A stretch of 64,000 nucleotides of DNA, taken from positions 228,510-292,509 of the forward strand of contig CAYRYD010000001.1 of NCBI GenBank assembly GCA_964428345.1, in the 5' to 3' direction. Position 1 is the first letter of the stretch; each line of letters starts with the position of its first letter. Positions 18,399 through 26,968 of the stretch are shown one piece after another. Below the pieces are notes generated by a model. The model ran no database searches. It was not told where the DNA came from and saw only the letters and a list, made by a program, of their open reading frames with translations. Origin of the DNA: JABDMH01 sp964428345. Its GTDB lineage: Bacteria > Bacteroidota > Bacteroidia > Chitinophagales > Saprospiraceae. The position numbers and the translations under genes are program-made.

Positions 18399-18670
18399 GG
18401 GCACTCTTAAATTCTCTCAAACTTGGTAAATTCAAAAATATCAAGCTATACGAGGCATCGCCAGGGGCCGGCAGGTACCAATTGACTGAGGGAAAAACGG
18501 AATCGAGGAGCGACCCGGGGCATTGAGGAATGAGCCGGTCATACGACCGGTGGAGGTCTGGGAGACCTTCAAGCTACGAAACCACATAGAGGATGTGAAA
18601 GAAAGGTTACTTTTTAAGCAGCTAATTTGAGTCTGGCGAATGACAATTGAACGGGTCTTGGGGATACCCT
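18399..18670. repeat. MITE-like repeat element, copy 2, with hairpin insert
   Basis: About 272 bp, homologous to 17582-17763 along its left ~120 bp and right ~70 bp. Its ends are weaker inverted repeats (GGGCACTCTTAAATT on the left, GGGGATACCC on the right). It carries roughly 90 bp absent from copy 1, containing three tandem perfect hairpins: CCGGTC/GACCGG (18535-18550), AGGTCT/AGACCT (18554-18568) and CACAT/ATGTG (18583-18597). No coding frame. It is either a longer family member or copy 1 is an internal deletion. Confidence 0.58.
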
Positions 18671-19027
18671 TTTCATATTTTCATAACTAATAACTAATCC
18701 CGAAATAAAAGATTGCCAAATGTTAAAATTTGATATAACCTCCGGTTTTTATATAAGCACAGACAATTTCACCAACAGACCTCCGTTCTAAGGCTATCAA
18801 ACATTTCCGAATATCGAACCACAATAAGCTACCTGCTATAAATTATTTTTCATATTTAATTTTCTACAAATTAACTGGTACTGTTTAATTACTGACTGAA
18901 CCTGTTTTCAAAACCATCAGGTATTTGTTTGAAATTCAGCGTATCCAGTCAGTTAGGATCTGCATAAATCAGCTGATTTATATTTTCGGGAACTGCTTTA
19001 CAATTTATTTAACCAAATTTTAAACGG
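18671..19027. other. AT-rich intergenic region before the DUF4382 gene
   Basis: About 360 bp with no credible gene. The one clear structure is a perfect 16-bp palindrome, TAAATCAGCTGATTTA, at 18965-18980, listed separately. No exact TAnnTTTG box precedes the gene at 19028. Confidence 0.5.
18965..18980. promoter_or_regulatory. 16-bp perfect palindrome, candidate operator
   Basis: TAAATCAGCTGATTTA is a perfect inverted repeat without spacer, 47 bp upstream of the DUF4382 lipoprotein ATG. Its position in the leader fits a regulator dimer site, but it could also arise by chance in AT-rich DNA. Confidence 0.3.
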
Positions 19028-19987
19028 ATGAAAATGCCACGCCATTTCAAATTATTCTCTATTATTTCTACGCTCTCGATTTTGAGTATTTCATGTCAGA
19101 AGGAAGAGCAGAATATTGTGATGCAGAAGACAGGAGAAATCCAGATCGAAGTCACAGATGCACCCATTGATCAGGATGAGGTTAGGGGTGCCTACATTAC
19201 CATATCCGGTATTTCGCTGGGTGACACCAATTTACTGCACGAAAAAACCTCCATTGATTTGCTGGCCTATCAGCAGGGAAACACCAAAAAAATGGGTACT
19301 TACATCCTGCCGGTTAATCATTATGACTTTCTTGAGATCACCCTCGATTTGCAGGAGGATGCTTTCGGTAATATACCAGGATGCTTTGTCTTCACCCAGG
19401 AGGGTAAAAAACACAATCTATATCCGAGTTCCGACCTAACCCGGACACTTACTATACCCATGAATGAAATCCACATCAGCGAAAATCAGCGTACCAATCT
19501 GATCATTGATTTTGATCTCCGAAAACTGATTCGATACGGAAAGAATGCTTCAGAAGTAAAATATCAGTTTGTCGATGACCGGTCTATGGAGGAAAGTATC
19601 CGGGTGTTAAACAAGGATGCCACCGGAAGTGTCAGAGGTATCTTTACCAACGAAGCCGCGACATCAGTCAGAACCATCGTATTCATTTATGCAGCTGGCA
19701 GTTTCAATAAAAGCAGGGAAATACGAAACCTGGAGACCAATATTCCGGACTTTTATTCAGCAGTCAATTCTGCCCGGCTGGACGATCAGGGACATTTCTA
19801 CCTTCCTTATCTTCCAAAAGGTCGCTACGAACTGGTTTTCGCAGGTTTCCGTCGTGAAGCTTCCCATGAGTTTTACGGTCTACTTGATGCGATGTCATCG
19901 AATGGCACCAATCTGGAGGAATTCTATGTAGAAAATGGAAATGAAGTAACCCTTCATGGTCATCTCTCGGAAGGAAATCCAAATTAA
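19028..19987 (+). CDS. DUF4382 domain lipoprotein
   Basis: 319 residues. The signal peptide ends in a lipobox with SISCQ (cysteine about position 23). The DUF4382 motif follows: GEIQIEVTDAPIDQDEVRGA and ITISGISL, then a long beta-rich region. The C-terminal part (about 195-300) resembles a carboxypeptidase-regulatory-like beta-sandwich, with GSVRGIF and FYLPYLPKGRYELVFAGF. It is probably anchored in the outer membrane or periplasm; no activity is known. A terminator-like hairpin lies about 115 bp downstream. Confidence 0.82.
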   Translation: MKMPRHFKLFSIISTLSILSISCQKEEQNIVMQKTGEIQIEVTDAPIDQDEVRGAYITISGISLGDTNLLHEKTSIDLLAYQQGNTKKMGTYILPVNHYDFLEITLDLQEDAFGNIPGCFVFTQEGKKHNLYPSSDLTRTLTIPMNEIHISENQRTNLIIDFDLRKLIRYGKNASEVKYQFVDDRSMEESIRVLNKDATGSVRGIFTNEAATSVRTIVFIYAAGSFNKSREIRNLETNIPDFYSAVNSARLDDQGHFYLPYLPKGRYELVFAGFRREASHEFYGLLDAMSSNGTNLEEFYVENGNEVTLHGHLSEGNPN

Positions 19988-20102
19988 GTACAGCTAAGAC
20001 ATGTACTTGCAATACCAGTCAACAAAATCACCGGTTTTACGTGGGCACTCAATAAACTCAAACCGGGTCTCCCGATAGTACAAGATGAACTGGCGGGAAA
20101 GA

Positions 20103-20144
20103 AGAGGTCGTCACCAGATGAGGTGCGGCCTCTCTCTGTTTTCA
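20103..20144 (+). terminator. Probable terminator after the DUF4382 gene
   Basis: AGAGGTCG (20103-20110) pairs with CGGCCTCT (20126-20133), including one G-U pair, around a 15-nt loop that can pair partly (CACC/GGTG). CTCTGTTTT follows. The U-tract is short, so strength is uncertain. Confidence 0.45.
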
Positions 20145-20324
20145 ATGTCACCTGGTCAGATCCAATGCTTTTCAGAGCTGTAATGGTGATGTAATGCTGA
20201 TCACCTTATAGCTGGCAGACCAACAAGAAGATTGTTAACTGCTATAAGTGGTCAAAAACAGTATGAATACATGCATTAGAACATGAAATTTGTTAAAAAA
20301 CCGCTGATATTGACAGCATTTCCT

Positions 20325-20332
20325 TATCTTTG
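20325..20332 (+). promoter_or_regulatory. -7 promoter box for the LRR gene
   Basis: TATCTTTG matches TAnnTTTG exactly, 34 bp upstream of the ATG at 20367. It lies inside the 28-codon upstream extension of the frame, which argues that the extension is not translated. Confidence 0.5.
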
Positions 20333-20366
20333 TATTGATAGTGTTACAAACAAAATAACAATTCCA

Positions 20367-21587
20367 ATGAGTACTAAAGTAGAAATATCTGCTGCTGAGC
20401 AGCAGGTTTTAGAACTACTCTCCCAAAAATTAGAACCGTCTAGAGACATTCCGCTCGTTCCAATTCAAAAGGCTGCTCTTGATGAACTGCGATCTATTCC
20501 TGGTGTCGTTGGTTACGCGGCCGGCAAAACAGTCGTCGGTCTTTGCCTGCGTAATTGCGGACTGACCAGCGTGCCTGATGAAGTTTTTGAATTGAAAAAT
20601 TTACGACATCTTGATCTTTCTGGTAATGCCATTACATCTATCCAGCCGGCTTTGGCAGAGCTCACCGAATTACGTTCGCTGATCCTGTCGGAAAACAAAA
20701 TTGGTGACCTCCCCAACATTAGTACCCTGACTTCGCTCATCACCCTGGATTTGGATGACAACCGGATGGTGCATGTCGGTGCGGACGTCTGTGTATTGAA
20801 AAACCTCAAGACAATAACCGTCTATGGCAACAGGATTCTGACCCTTCCAAGCCAGTTGGATCAATTGAAAAAATTGGAGCAACTGAATGTTGCAAACAAC
20901 CATCTGAGATTCCTTCCCGATAATCTCTATGGACTCTCCAGTTTGACGTCACTTAATCTTAGCCGCAATCAGTTGACCAGTATTTCTCCTCTGGTGGGCA
21001 AGATGACCAGGTTAACCATGCTGAATATCGGACGTAATCAATTGGATGAAGTACCAGGAGAGATCGGGAAACTAAAAGCGCTTACTCATTTATACCTCGG
21101 CCATAATTTTTTGCAGACATTACCCACCTCGTTCGCCAAACTGACCAACCTTCAATATCTCAATATCGGTCACAATAGCCTCACGGAAATTCCTGCCTGG
21201 ATAGGTAAACTGCAAAGTCTCATCGAGTTGAGAGCAGAAGGAAATGGTTTTAACGAACTTTCGGAATCGGTTACAGAACTTGAAAACTTGAAGTTCTTAC
21301 ATTTGTCACACAACCGTTTGAGATCACTGCCCGAGAGTATATCGAATCTGACTAACCTGGCTGAACTAACGCTGAGTACCAACAAACTGGAAGGGCTGCC
21401 GGACAATATCGGCAAATTGAAAAAACTGCGATATTTGGATCTGAGGGCCAATGTGATCCTTCAGCTGCCATCCAGTCTGAATAATTTGAAAAATCTGGAT
21501 AAACTCGACCTGAGGTGGCTTAAGATCAACAGCGATGGTGATGATTTAAGTAAGTTGTCAGCTGCCGGCTGTATTATTTTCCGATGA
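20367..21587 (+). CDS. Leucine-rich repeat protein
   Basis: 406 residues from ATG 20367 (MSTKVEIS). The frame continues upstream to 20283, but that stretch contains the promoter box. After about 60 residues there are roughly 15 LRRs of 23 residues with the pattern LxxLxxLxLxxNxLxxLPxxIGxL, for example LRHLDLSGNAITSIQP and LTHLYLGHNFLQTLP. The tail is divergent (LDKLDLRWLKINSDGDD). There is no signal peptide, so it is probably a cytoplasmic protein-interaction scaffold. No catalytic domain. Its 3' end overlaps the convergent kinase gene by 30 bp. Confidence 0.9.
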   Translation: MSTKVEISAAEQQVLELLSQKLEPSRDIPLVPIQKAALDELRSIPGVVGYAAGKTVVGLCLRNCGLTSVPDEVFELKNLRHLDLSGNAITSIQPALAELTELRSLILSENKIGDLPNISTLTSLITLDLDDNRMVHVGADVCVLKNLKTITVYGNRILTLPSQLDQLKKLEQLNVANNHLRFLPDNLYGLSSLTSLNLSRNQLTSISPLVGKMTRLTMLNIGRNQLDEVPGEIGKLKALTHLYLGHNFLQTLPTSFAKLTNLQYLNIGHNSLTEIPAWIGKLQSLIELRAEGNGFNELSESVTELENLKFLHLSHNRLRSLPESISNLTNLAELTLSTNKLEGLPDNIGKLKKLRYLDLRANVILQLPSSLNNLKNLDKLDLRWLKINSDGDDLSKLSAAGCIIFR

Positions 21588-22940
21588 TAAAATTTCCATT
21601 TCCGGGAGAGGGAGGGTAATGACAAATTCCGCCCCCCCCTCTTCCGGAAAATTTGCCCGCAGGGTGCCACTGTGCTGATAAATGATTTGACGGCAAAGGC
21701 TGAGTCCGATGCCGGAACCTTCTTTTTTGGTGGTGTAAAATGGAATAAAAATCTGGTCCCTCAATGCCGGTGGCACTCCGGGTCCGGTATCTTTTATCCG
21801 AAAAACCACAGAACTGTCCCTTGATTCGAGGTAAACCCCGATTTTCTTATCCGGAGCATCACTTAGAGCTTCAATGGCATTTTTCAGCAGATTGATCAAT
21901 GCCTGTTCCAGTTGTTCGACATCCCCCTGAAATAAAATCTGACGATCGGGAAGATGACATTCCAAATTAATGCCTTTATCCCGTATCACCGTGCCCATCA
22001 GCAGTAAAATACCTTCCGTCAGGGTTCTAGCATCCATCATTTCCAGACGTGGAAGCGGAATTTTTGTCAACTTGCGATAGGTCTCCGTAAAATGCAGCAG
22101 GCCCTCACTTCGCTTCTGAATGGCCTTAATGGCCTGATGGATTTCCGAACGCGTTTCATTGTCAAGTTCATGCTTCTGACTAAGCAGGTCATTGGTTGAA
22201 TGAGCCAGGGAAATGACCGGGGTAACGGAATTCATGATCTCATGGGTGAGAATCCGGATGAGCTTTTGCCAGGAAGTGATTTCCTGCGCCTGCAATTCTT
22301 CGAAAATATTGTGAAAGGAATAAATATCATAAATATCATCCTTGACTTTTAACTGAGTACGTTGAATTGCCAACTGTTTGGTCTCATCAAGAACTACTTT
22401 TTTAAACAGTTTTCGTTCGCCCACCCGCATCTGACGCATTAAGTCATGAATTTCCAAATCGTATTTTTCGATATTTTCGAAGTTTGGAAAATATGATTTT
22501 CTGAGGATCAACTGGAGCGCTTTATTCATAAAGAGAGTTTTTCCGCTGCGGTCAAAACCGATCAGACCGGTTTCTACATTTTCAACCAGGGTTTGAAAAT
22601 ATTGAAACTGTATTTCCTTTTCAAGACGAATATCCCGGAATTTAGTACTGATGAGATTAAAAGCCCCAAAAAGCTCCTTTTCTGAAACCTCCGAATTCGT
22701 CCGGTTGAAATTGGCTTCAAAATCATCGTATTTGATACTCATCAGGAAGTTGGCGAGATTCCGGTTGGTTCGATTTACCAATGCAAATATCCGGAAGACT
22801 ACCAAAATCGCCGCAATGATCAATATCCCACCCAAGAAGTAGGATTGTACCTTGACCAGCATTATCAGGCCAAGGGCCATGAAAATCACCAGAAGAAACA
22901 CATTGATCAGTGCCTGGGATTTGAATTTTGATAAAACCAT
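21558..22940 (-). CDS. Membrane sensor histidine kinase (NtrB/NtrY-like)
   Basis: 460 residues. Two membrane segments lie near residues 11-29 and 34-53 with almost no periplasmic loop, so the signal is probably membrane-borne or cytoplasmic. A PAS-like region spans about 110-210. The H box RILTHEIMNSVTP has phospho-acceptor H233; the N box is LINLLKNAIEA (N354), G1 is DTGPG (384-388) and G2 is GSGIGLSL. The NtrC-type regulator gene is immediately upstream, separated by 57 bp, so the two form a two-component pair. The 3' end overlaps the LRR gene on the other strand by 30 bp. Confidence 0.93.
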   Translation of the reverse strand: MVLSKFKSQALINVFLLVIFMALGLIMLVKVQSYFLGGILIIAAILVVFRIFALVNRTNRNLANFLMSIKYDDFEANFNRTNSEVSEKELFGAFNLISTKFRDIRLEKEIQFQYFQTLVENVETGLIGFDRSGKTLFMNKALQLILRKSYFPNFENIEKYDLEIHDLMRQMRVGERKLFKKVVLDETKQLAIQRTQLKVKDDIYDIYSFHNIFEELQAQEITSWQKLIRILTHEIMNSVTPVISLAHSTNDLLSQKHELDNETRSEIHQAIKAIQKRSEGLLHFTETYRKLTKIPLPRLEMMDARTLTEGILLLMGTVIRDKGINLECHLPDRQILFQGDVEQLEQALINLLKNAIEALSDAPDKKIGVYLESRDSSVVFRIKDTGPGVPPALRDQIFIPFYTTKKEGSGIGLSLCRQIIYQHSGTLRANFPEEGGAEFVITLPLPEMEILSSENNTAGS

Positions 22941-22997
22941 CCTGCGTCAGTTTTCGATAGCCAGTTCCTGCAATTGCTAAATAGTGTTAACTCACAG

Positions 22998-24371
22998 CTA
23001 AATACCATATTTTTCCAGACGCCGGTAGAGGGAGGTTCGGGTCAACCCCAGCTCATTGGCTGCCTTACTGATGTTTCCGTTGTGCTTTCGCATAACTTCC
23101 CGGATCAAATTTTCCTCCATCTCATCAATCGTGGCGACCCTCTCGATCGTATTTCGGGCGGTCGGTTTTGGTGAGGTAAGGATAATATCATCAGCAGAAA
23201 TGACGGGCCTTTCACCCATAATCACTGTGCGTTCAATAATGTGTTTCAATTCCCTGACATTACCGGGCCAGGGATAAGCCAGCAATTTATCCAGTGCTTC
23301 CTGATTGAATTCAAGACCGGATTTATGATACTTTTTGCGGTAAAGAGCCAGGTAGTGATGTGCCAGCGAAATAATATCGGTGCTGCGTACCCGGAGCGGC
23401 GGCAAATGGATCTCGACGGTATTGATCCTGTAAAGGAGGTCCTGCCTGAATTTCTGCTCGTCGACCATCTGATAAAGCGGCATATTGGTTGCGCAGATCA
23501 GCCGGATGTCAATTTTCACCGGCTTATTGCTGCCGACCGGTATAATCTCATGCATCTGAAGTGCATGCAATAGTTTGGATTGCGAGGCCATGCTTAAATT
23601 GCCGATCTCATCCAGAAACAAGGTACCACCTGAAGCTGCCTCAAATCTTCCAATGCGGTCCTGGTGAGCTCCCGTAAAAGCTCCTTTTTTATGACCAAAC
23701 AGCTCACTCTCAAAGAGTGATTCCGGGATTGCTCCCATATCCACCGGAATAAAAACCTGATCACTCCGCGTCGACTTCCGGTGTAGTGCTCTGGCTATCA
23801 GTTCCTTGCCGGTACCGTTTTCGCCGAGTATCAGTACATGCGCATCGGTTGTTGCCACTTTATCGATAGTATTGAAAACCTTCTGCATCTCGGCTGATTT
23901 TCCAATAATTTCCGCATAACGCTGATCCATAGCTTCGGTCAAAGCCTGCTGGGCATGTTCCAGCTTTTCAACTTTCTTTTCCGAAATTACCCGGGCAAAA
24001 ACGCTCTCCACGGTGGCAAGCATCTTTTCGTTGTGCCAGGGTTTTTCAATAAAGTCATGGGCACCGGATTTAAGCGCTTCCACCGCAAGATTGACATCGC
24101 CATAGGCGGTCATCATCACTACCGGTACCTCCGGAGCCAGTTCTTTGATCTTCCGCAGCCACTCCAGTCCTTCTGCACCGCTGTCCCGGCCCTTGCCAAA
24201 GTTCATGTCCAGGATCACCACATCTGGCTCATGTTGACGTAATAAGCGGGGCAGCTGATAGGGATTCTGATCCGTAAAAACCGAAGTGAAGTGTTGTTTC
24301 AGAAAAAACTTCAGGGAGAAGAGGATGTCCTCCTCATCATCAATGATTAAAATGGTGCCTTTCTTTGCCAT
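22998..24371 (-). CDS. Sigma-54-dependent NtrC-family response regulator
   Basis: 457 residues from ATG 24371 (MAKKGTILIIDDEEDI). The upstream open frame to 24452 is only the translation of the 21-bp repeats. Receiver domain 5-125 has phospho-acceptor D55 (VVILDMNFG). The AAA+ domain has Walker A GENGTGKE (183-190), GAFTGA (230-235, sigma-54 contact), Walker B LFLDEIG, and RVRSTDI. The C-terminal Fis-type helix-turn-helix is NISKAANELGLTRTSLYRRL. It presumably controls the divergent HlyD/ABC operon and itself through the repeats that touch its start codon (inference). Confidence 0.95.
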   Translation of the reverse strand: MAKKGTILIIDDEEDILFSLKFFLKQHFTSVFTDQNPYQLPRLLRQHEPDVVILDMNFGKGRDSGAEGLEWLRKIKELAPEVPVVMMTAYGDVNLAVEALKSGAHDFIEKPWHNEKMLATVESVFARVISEKKVEKLEHAQQALTEAMDQRYAEIIGKSAEMQKVFNTIDKVATTDAHVLILGENGTGKELIARALHRKSTRSDQVFIPVDMGAIPESLFESELFGHKKGAFTGAHQDRIGRFEAASGGTLFLDEIGNLSMASQSKLLHALQMHEIIPVGSNKPVKIDIRLICATNMPLYQMVDEQKFRQDLLYRINTVEIHLPPLRVRSTDIISLAHHYLALYRKKYHKSGLEFNQEALDKLLAYPWPGNVRELKHIIERTVIMGERPVISADDIILTSPKPTARNTIERVATIDEMEENLIREVMRKHNGNISKAANELGLTRTSLYRRLEKYGI

Positions 24372-24434
24372 GATGCGAAAATAACGAATTAGTGTACGAA
24401 AACGTACAATTAGTGCCCGAAGACGTACAGTTTT
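24372..24434. promoter_or_regulatory. Three 21-bp direct repeats (iterons), candidate regulator operators
   Basis: Three tandem units with exact 21-bp period begin at 24372, 24393 and 24414. The core of the middle unit is the perfect palindrome TGTACG-AAAA-CGTACA (24393-24408). The third unit reads TGCCCG-AAGA-CGTACA; the first is GATGCG-AAAA-TAACGA and shares the trailing AATTAG with the second. A 21-bp period is two helical turns, so bound dimers would line up on one DNA face. The array abuts the regulator start codon and lies in the intergenic region shared with the divergent transport operon. Confidence 0.6.
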
Positions 24435-24467
24435 TATTGCCGACCTACTCATAAATCATTGACATTG

Positions 24468-24487
24468 TGCCACATAGCTTTTTGGCA
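24468..24487. promoter_or_regulatory. TGCCA-N10-TGGCA inverted repeat before the HlyD gene
   Basis: Inverted repeat 25 bp upstream of ATG 24513. The right arm lies in TTTGGCATATATTTTC, which resembles a sigma-54 -24 element (TGGCA) but lacks a clean -12 GC. It may be a degenerate sigma-54 promoter or an additional operator; evidence is weak. Confidence 0.25.
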
Positions 24488-24512
24488 TATATTTTCTTAT
24501 CATAGGAAGCGT

Positions 24513-25763
24513 ATGGATAGAAAAATTGAAAAGAAGAAGTGGCGATGGCAGCGTATCGTGCCGTTGGCTCTCATCGCTGCATTGATCATTTACTTTGGTC
24601 TGAATATCTACCAATCAAGCGGAACCAGCCGGCTCAACGTCCAGACCGAGCGTCTCCTACTGGACACCGTGCATGAAGGAGCTTTCCAGGAATTCATACC
24701 GGTTACCGGTGCGGTATTGCCCATCAAGACTGTCATTATTGGCGCGATCGAAGGTGGCCGGGTTGAGGAAAAATTTGTCGAAGACGGAGCCATCCTGACA
24801 GCCGGACAGAAAATATTGGAATTGAGCAATCCTGATCTTCAACTGAATTACCTCAATCAGGAAGCAACGATTGTTGCTCAGATCAACCAAATCCGCAGCA
24901 ACACTCTGATGATGGAACAGCAAAGTCTCAATCTCCGGGAAACTGCCTTGGATATCGATTACCAAATAGATCTTTTTGACAAACGGGTGGGAAGAAACAA
25001 AACCCTGTTTGGGGATGGTGTCATTGCAGAAGTCGAATTCCAGGAAACCGAAGACCAACTGGAGCATCTGCTGAGGAGGAAGACATTACTGAAGCAGACC
25101 ATTACCCGGGACAGCGCTGCGGCCATACTCCAGCAACAGCAGATGGAAAACTCCCTGGATCTTATGAACCGCAACCTCGAAATTGCCAGGAGAAGCCTGG
25201 ACAATCTGGTCGTGAGAGCTCCGATCGACGGACAATTGTCGGGCTTGACATCGGAATTGGGAGAGCTGATTGTTGAAGGAAGTCAAATCGCACAGATTGA
25301 TGACCTGTCCGATTTTAAGATCCGGGTTCAGGTTGATGAATTCTATATCTCAAGGGTCTTTGTCGGGCAGACCGGCTCTTTCCAGTTTGCCGGTGACTGG
25401 TACGACCTTAGTATTCAAAAGATCTATCCCCAGGTGATCAATGGCAGTTTTGCCGCCGATATGATCTTTACCGGCAAAACACCCGATGGTATCAAGCGGG
25501 GGCAAACCGTCTCGGTCAAGCTCGAACTCAGCGCCCAGGAAAATGCTATGATGCTGGCCCGGGGAGGATTCTATCAAACCACCGGTGGCAACTGGGTCTA
25601 TGTTCTGGATCCGACCTCGGGCGTGGCCCGTAAAAGAGATATTCAGATACGAAGACAAAATCCCAATTTTTATGAAGTAACCAGTGGTCTTGAAACAGGG
25701 GAAATTGTCATTACTTCCAGTTATGAAAATTTCGGGAATAAAGATGAGTTAATCCTAAAATAA
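24513..25763 (+). CDS. HlyD/MacA-type periplasmic adaptor
   Basis: 416 residues from ATG 24513, preceded by AGGAAG; the longer frame from 24459 is rejected. A basic N-terminus (MDRKIEKKKWRWQR) is followed by a membrane anchor at about 15-31. The first barrel-sandwich half contains VLPIKTVIIGAIEGGRVEEK and VEDGAILTAGQKILEL. A long coiled-coil hairpin spans about 100-215, then the second half (VVRAPIDGQLSGL) and beta-barrel/MP domains. Such adaptors connect MacB-like ABC transporters to an outer-membrane channel. No TolC-like gene is in the window. First gene of the 24.5-32.7 kb operon. Confidence 0.92.
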   Translation: MDRKIEKKKWRWQRIVPLALIAALIIYFGLNIYQSSGTSRLNVQTERLLLDTVHEGAFQEFIPVTGAVLPIKTVIIGAIEGGRVEEKFVEDGAILTAGQKILELSNPDLQLNYLNQEATIVAQINQIRSNTLMMEQQSLNLRETALDIDYQIDLFDKRVGRNKTLFGDGVIAEVEFQETEDQLEHLLRRKTLLKQTITRDSAAAILQQQQMENSLDLMNRNLEIARRSLDNLVVRAPIDGQLSGLTSELGELIVEGSQIAQIDDLSDFKIRVQVDEFYISRVFVGQTGSFQFAGDWYDLSIQKIYPQVINGSFAADMIFTGKTPDGIKRGQTVSVKLELSAQENAMMLARGGFYQTTGGNWVYVLDPTSGVARKRDIQIRRQNPNFYEVTSGLETGEIVITSSYENFGNKDELILK

Positions 25764-25858
25764 TCTCCCCTGACCACCAGAAAAATGAAAGGTACTTCCA
25801 TTACCAACCAGATCAATACTTTTAACATCAAAAAAATTAAATTACCAGTCAAATAATC

Positions 25859-26548
25859 ATGATGATCAGAACGGAAAAACTCATCAAGGTCTACCAGACA
25901 GAAGACGTGGAAACGACCGCACTCAATGAAGTTGACATCCAGATCAATGAAGGTGAATTTGTGGCCATCATGGGGCCCTCCGGTTGTGGTAAATCGACCC
26001 TCCTCAATGTGCTCGGCATGATCGATAGTCCGACTTCGGGAAACTACTTCTTTCTCGATCAGGAGGTAGGCCATTTGCCGGAACGAAAACGATCCAATAT
26101 CCGGAAACACAACCTGGGCTTCGTTTTCCAAAGTTTCAACCTCATCGACGAACTAACGGTTTTTGAAAATGTCGAACTCCCCATGCTATACACAAGCACG
26201 CCATCGGCAGAACGGAAGAAGAGGGTGGAAGAACTACTGGAAGACATGAAAATGATGCACCGTCGCAATCACTTTCCCCAGCAACTTTCAGGTGGTCAAC
26301 AACAACGGGTTGCGGTCGCCAGGGCTATTGTCAATCGTCCAAAGTTAATTCTCGCCGACGAACCGACTGGTAACCTCGATAGCGCCAATGGCGATGATGT
26401 GATGCGGTTATTGGCTGAACTTAATGCAGCTGGTACCACCATCGCAATGGTTACCCATTCCCAATATTGTGCAGAATTTGGCAACCGGATCATCCGGATG
26501 CTCGATGGCCAGGTGGTCACTGAAAATGTGGTCCGACAGTTTTTATAG
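25859..26548 (+). CDS. MacB/LolD-type ABC ATPase, canonical copy
   Basis: 229 residues with all motifs intact: Walker A GPSGCGKST, Q-loop VFQSFNL, signature LSGGQQQRVAVARA, Walker B LILADEPT, D-loop GNLDS and switch histidine in VTHS. It belongs to the family of short stand-alone ATPases that drive MacB or LolCDE-like permeases from the cytoplasmic face. The ATG at 25859 is followed by a second ATG at 25862; either may be used. It lies 95 bp after the adaptor and 420 bp before a second ATPase. Confidence 0.95.
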   Translation: MMIRTEKLIKVYQTEDVETTALNEVDIQINEGEFVAIMGPSGCGKSTLLNVLGMIDSPTSGNYFFLDQEVGHLPERKRSNIRKHNLGFVFQSFNLIDELTVFENVELPMLYTSTPSAERKKRVEELLEDMKMMHRRNHFPQQLSGGQQQRVAVARAIVNRPKLILADEPTGNLDSANGDDVMRLLAELNAAGTTIAMVTHSQYCAEFGNRIIRMLDGQVVTENVVRQFL

Positions 26549-26968
26549 TACAGATCCACAAAATCAGCAGCAATCTATGGTTCAATGTAAGATGAAGATC
26601 ATGGATTGAAATGATTTGGAAAATATATATTTGTTCTACTTACAGATAACCATAAAATTGGAATGAGAACATCCAATAATGCTGAGAAAAGCGTAACACC
26701 TATGATTGATATCAAAAGTAATTATCTTAATATTTGTTGGAGAAAAAGTACTTTGTTGCAGATATATCAGACCACCAAATGAAGCAAATCTATTTGTTTA
26801 TACAACAGAGATTTAGATACGAATTGCCTGAAAGTCTGGTTGACCTAAGTATGGGATTCCCATATTATTGTGACATATAACAATAAGATAACCGGCCTGC
26901 TTATTCCCCTGTCTGTATCTGCATTTCTTGCCCCCTGCCTGATCCCAGTCGCTTAAAAACGCAATTTT
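26549..26968. other. Intergenic region between the two ATPase genes
   Basis: 420 bp, AT-rich, no supported gene and no recognisable remnant of a permease. TATATTTG near 26624-26631 fits the -7 consensus but is 337 bp from the next start. The gap is unusually long inside an otherwise compact operon, so an internal promoter or a lost gene is possible. Confidence 0.4.

Noticed and set aside
24372..24452. 27-residue N-terminal extension of the NtrC-type regulator
   Set aside because: It is the translation of the 21-bp repeats; the receiver domain starts properly at ATG 24371.
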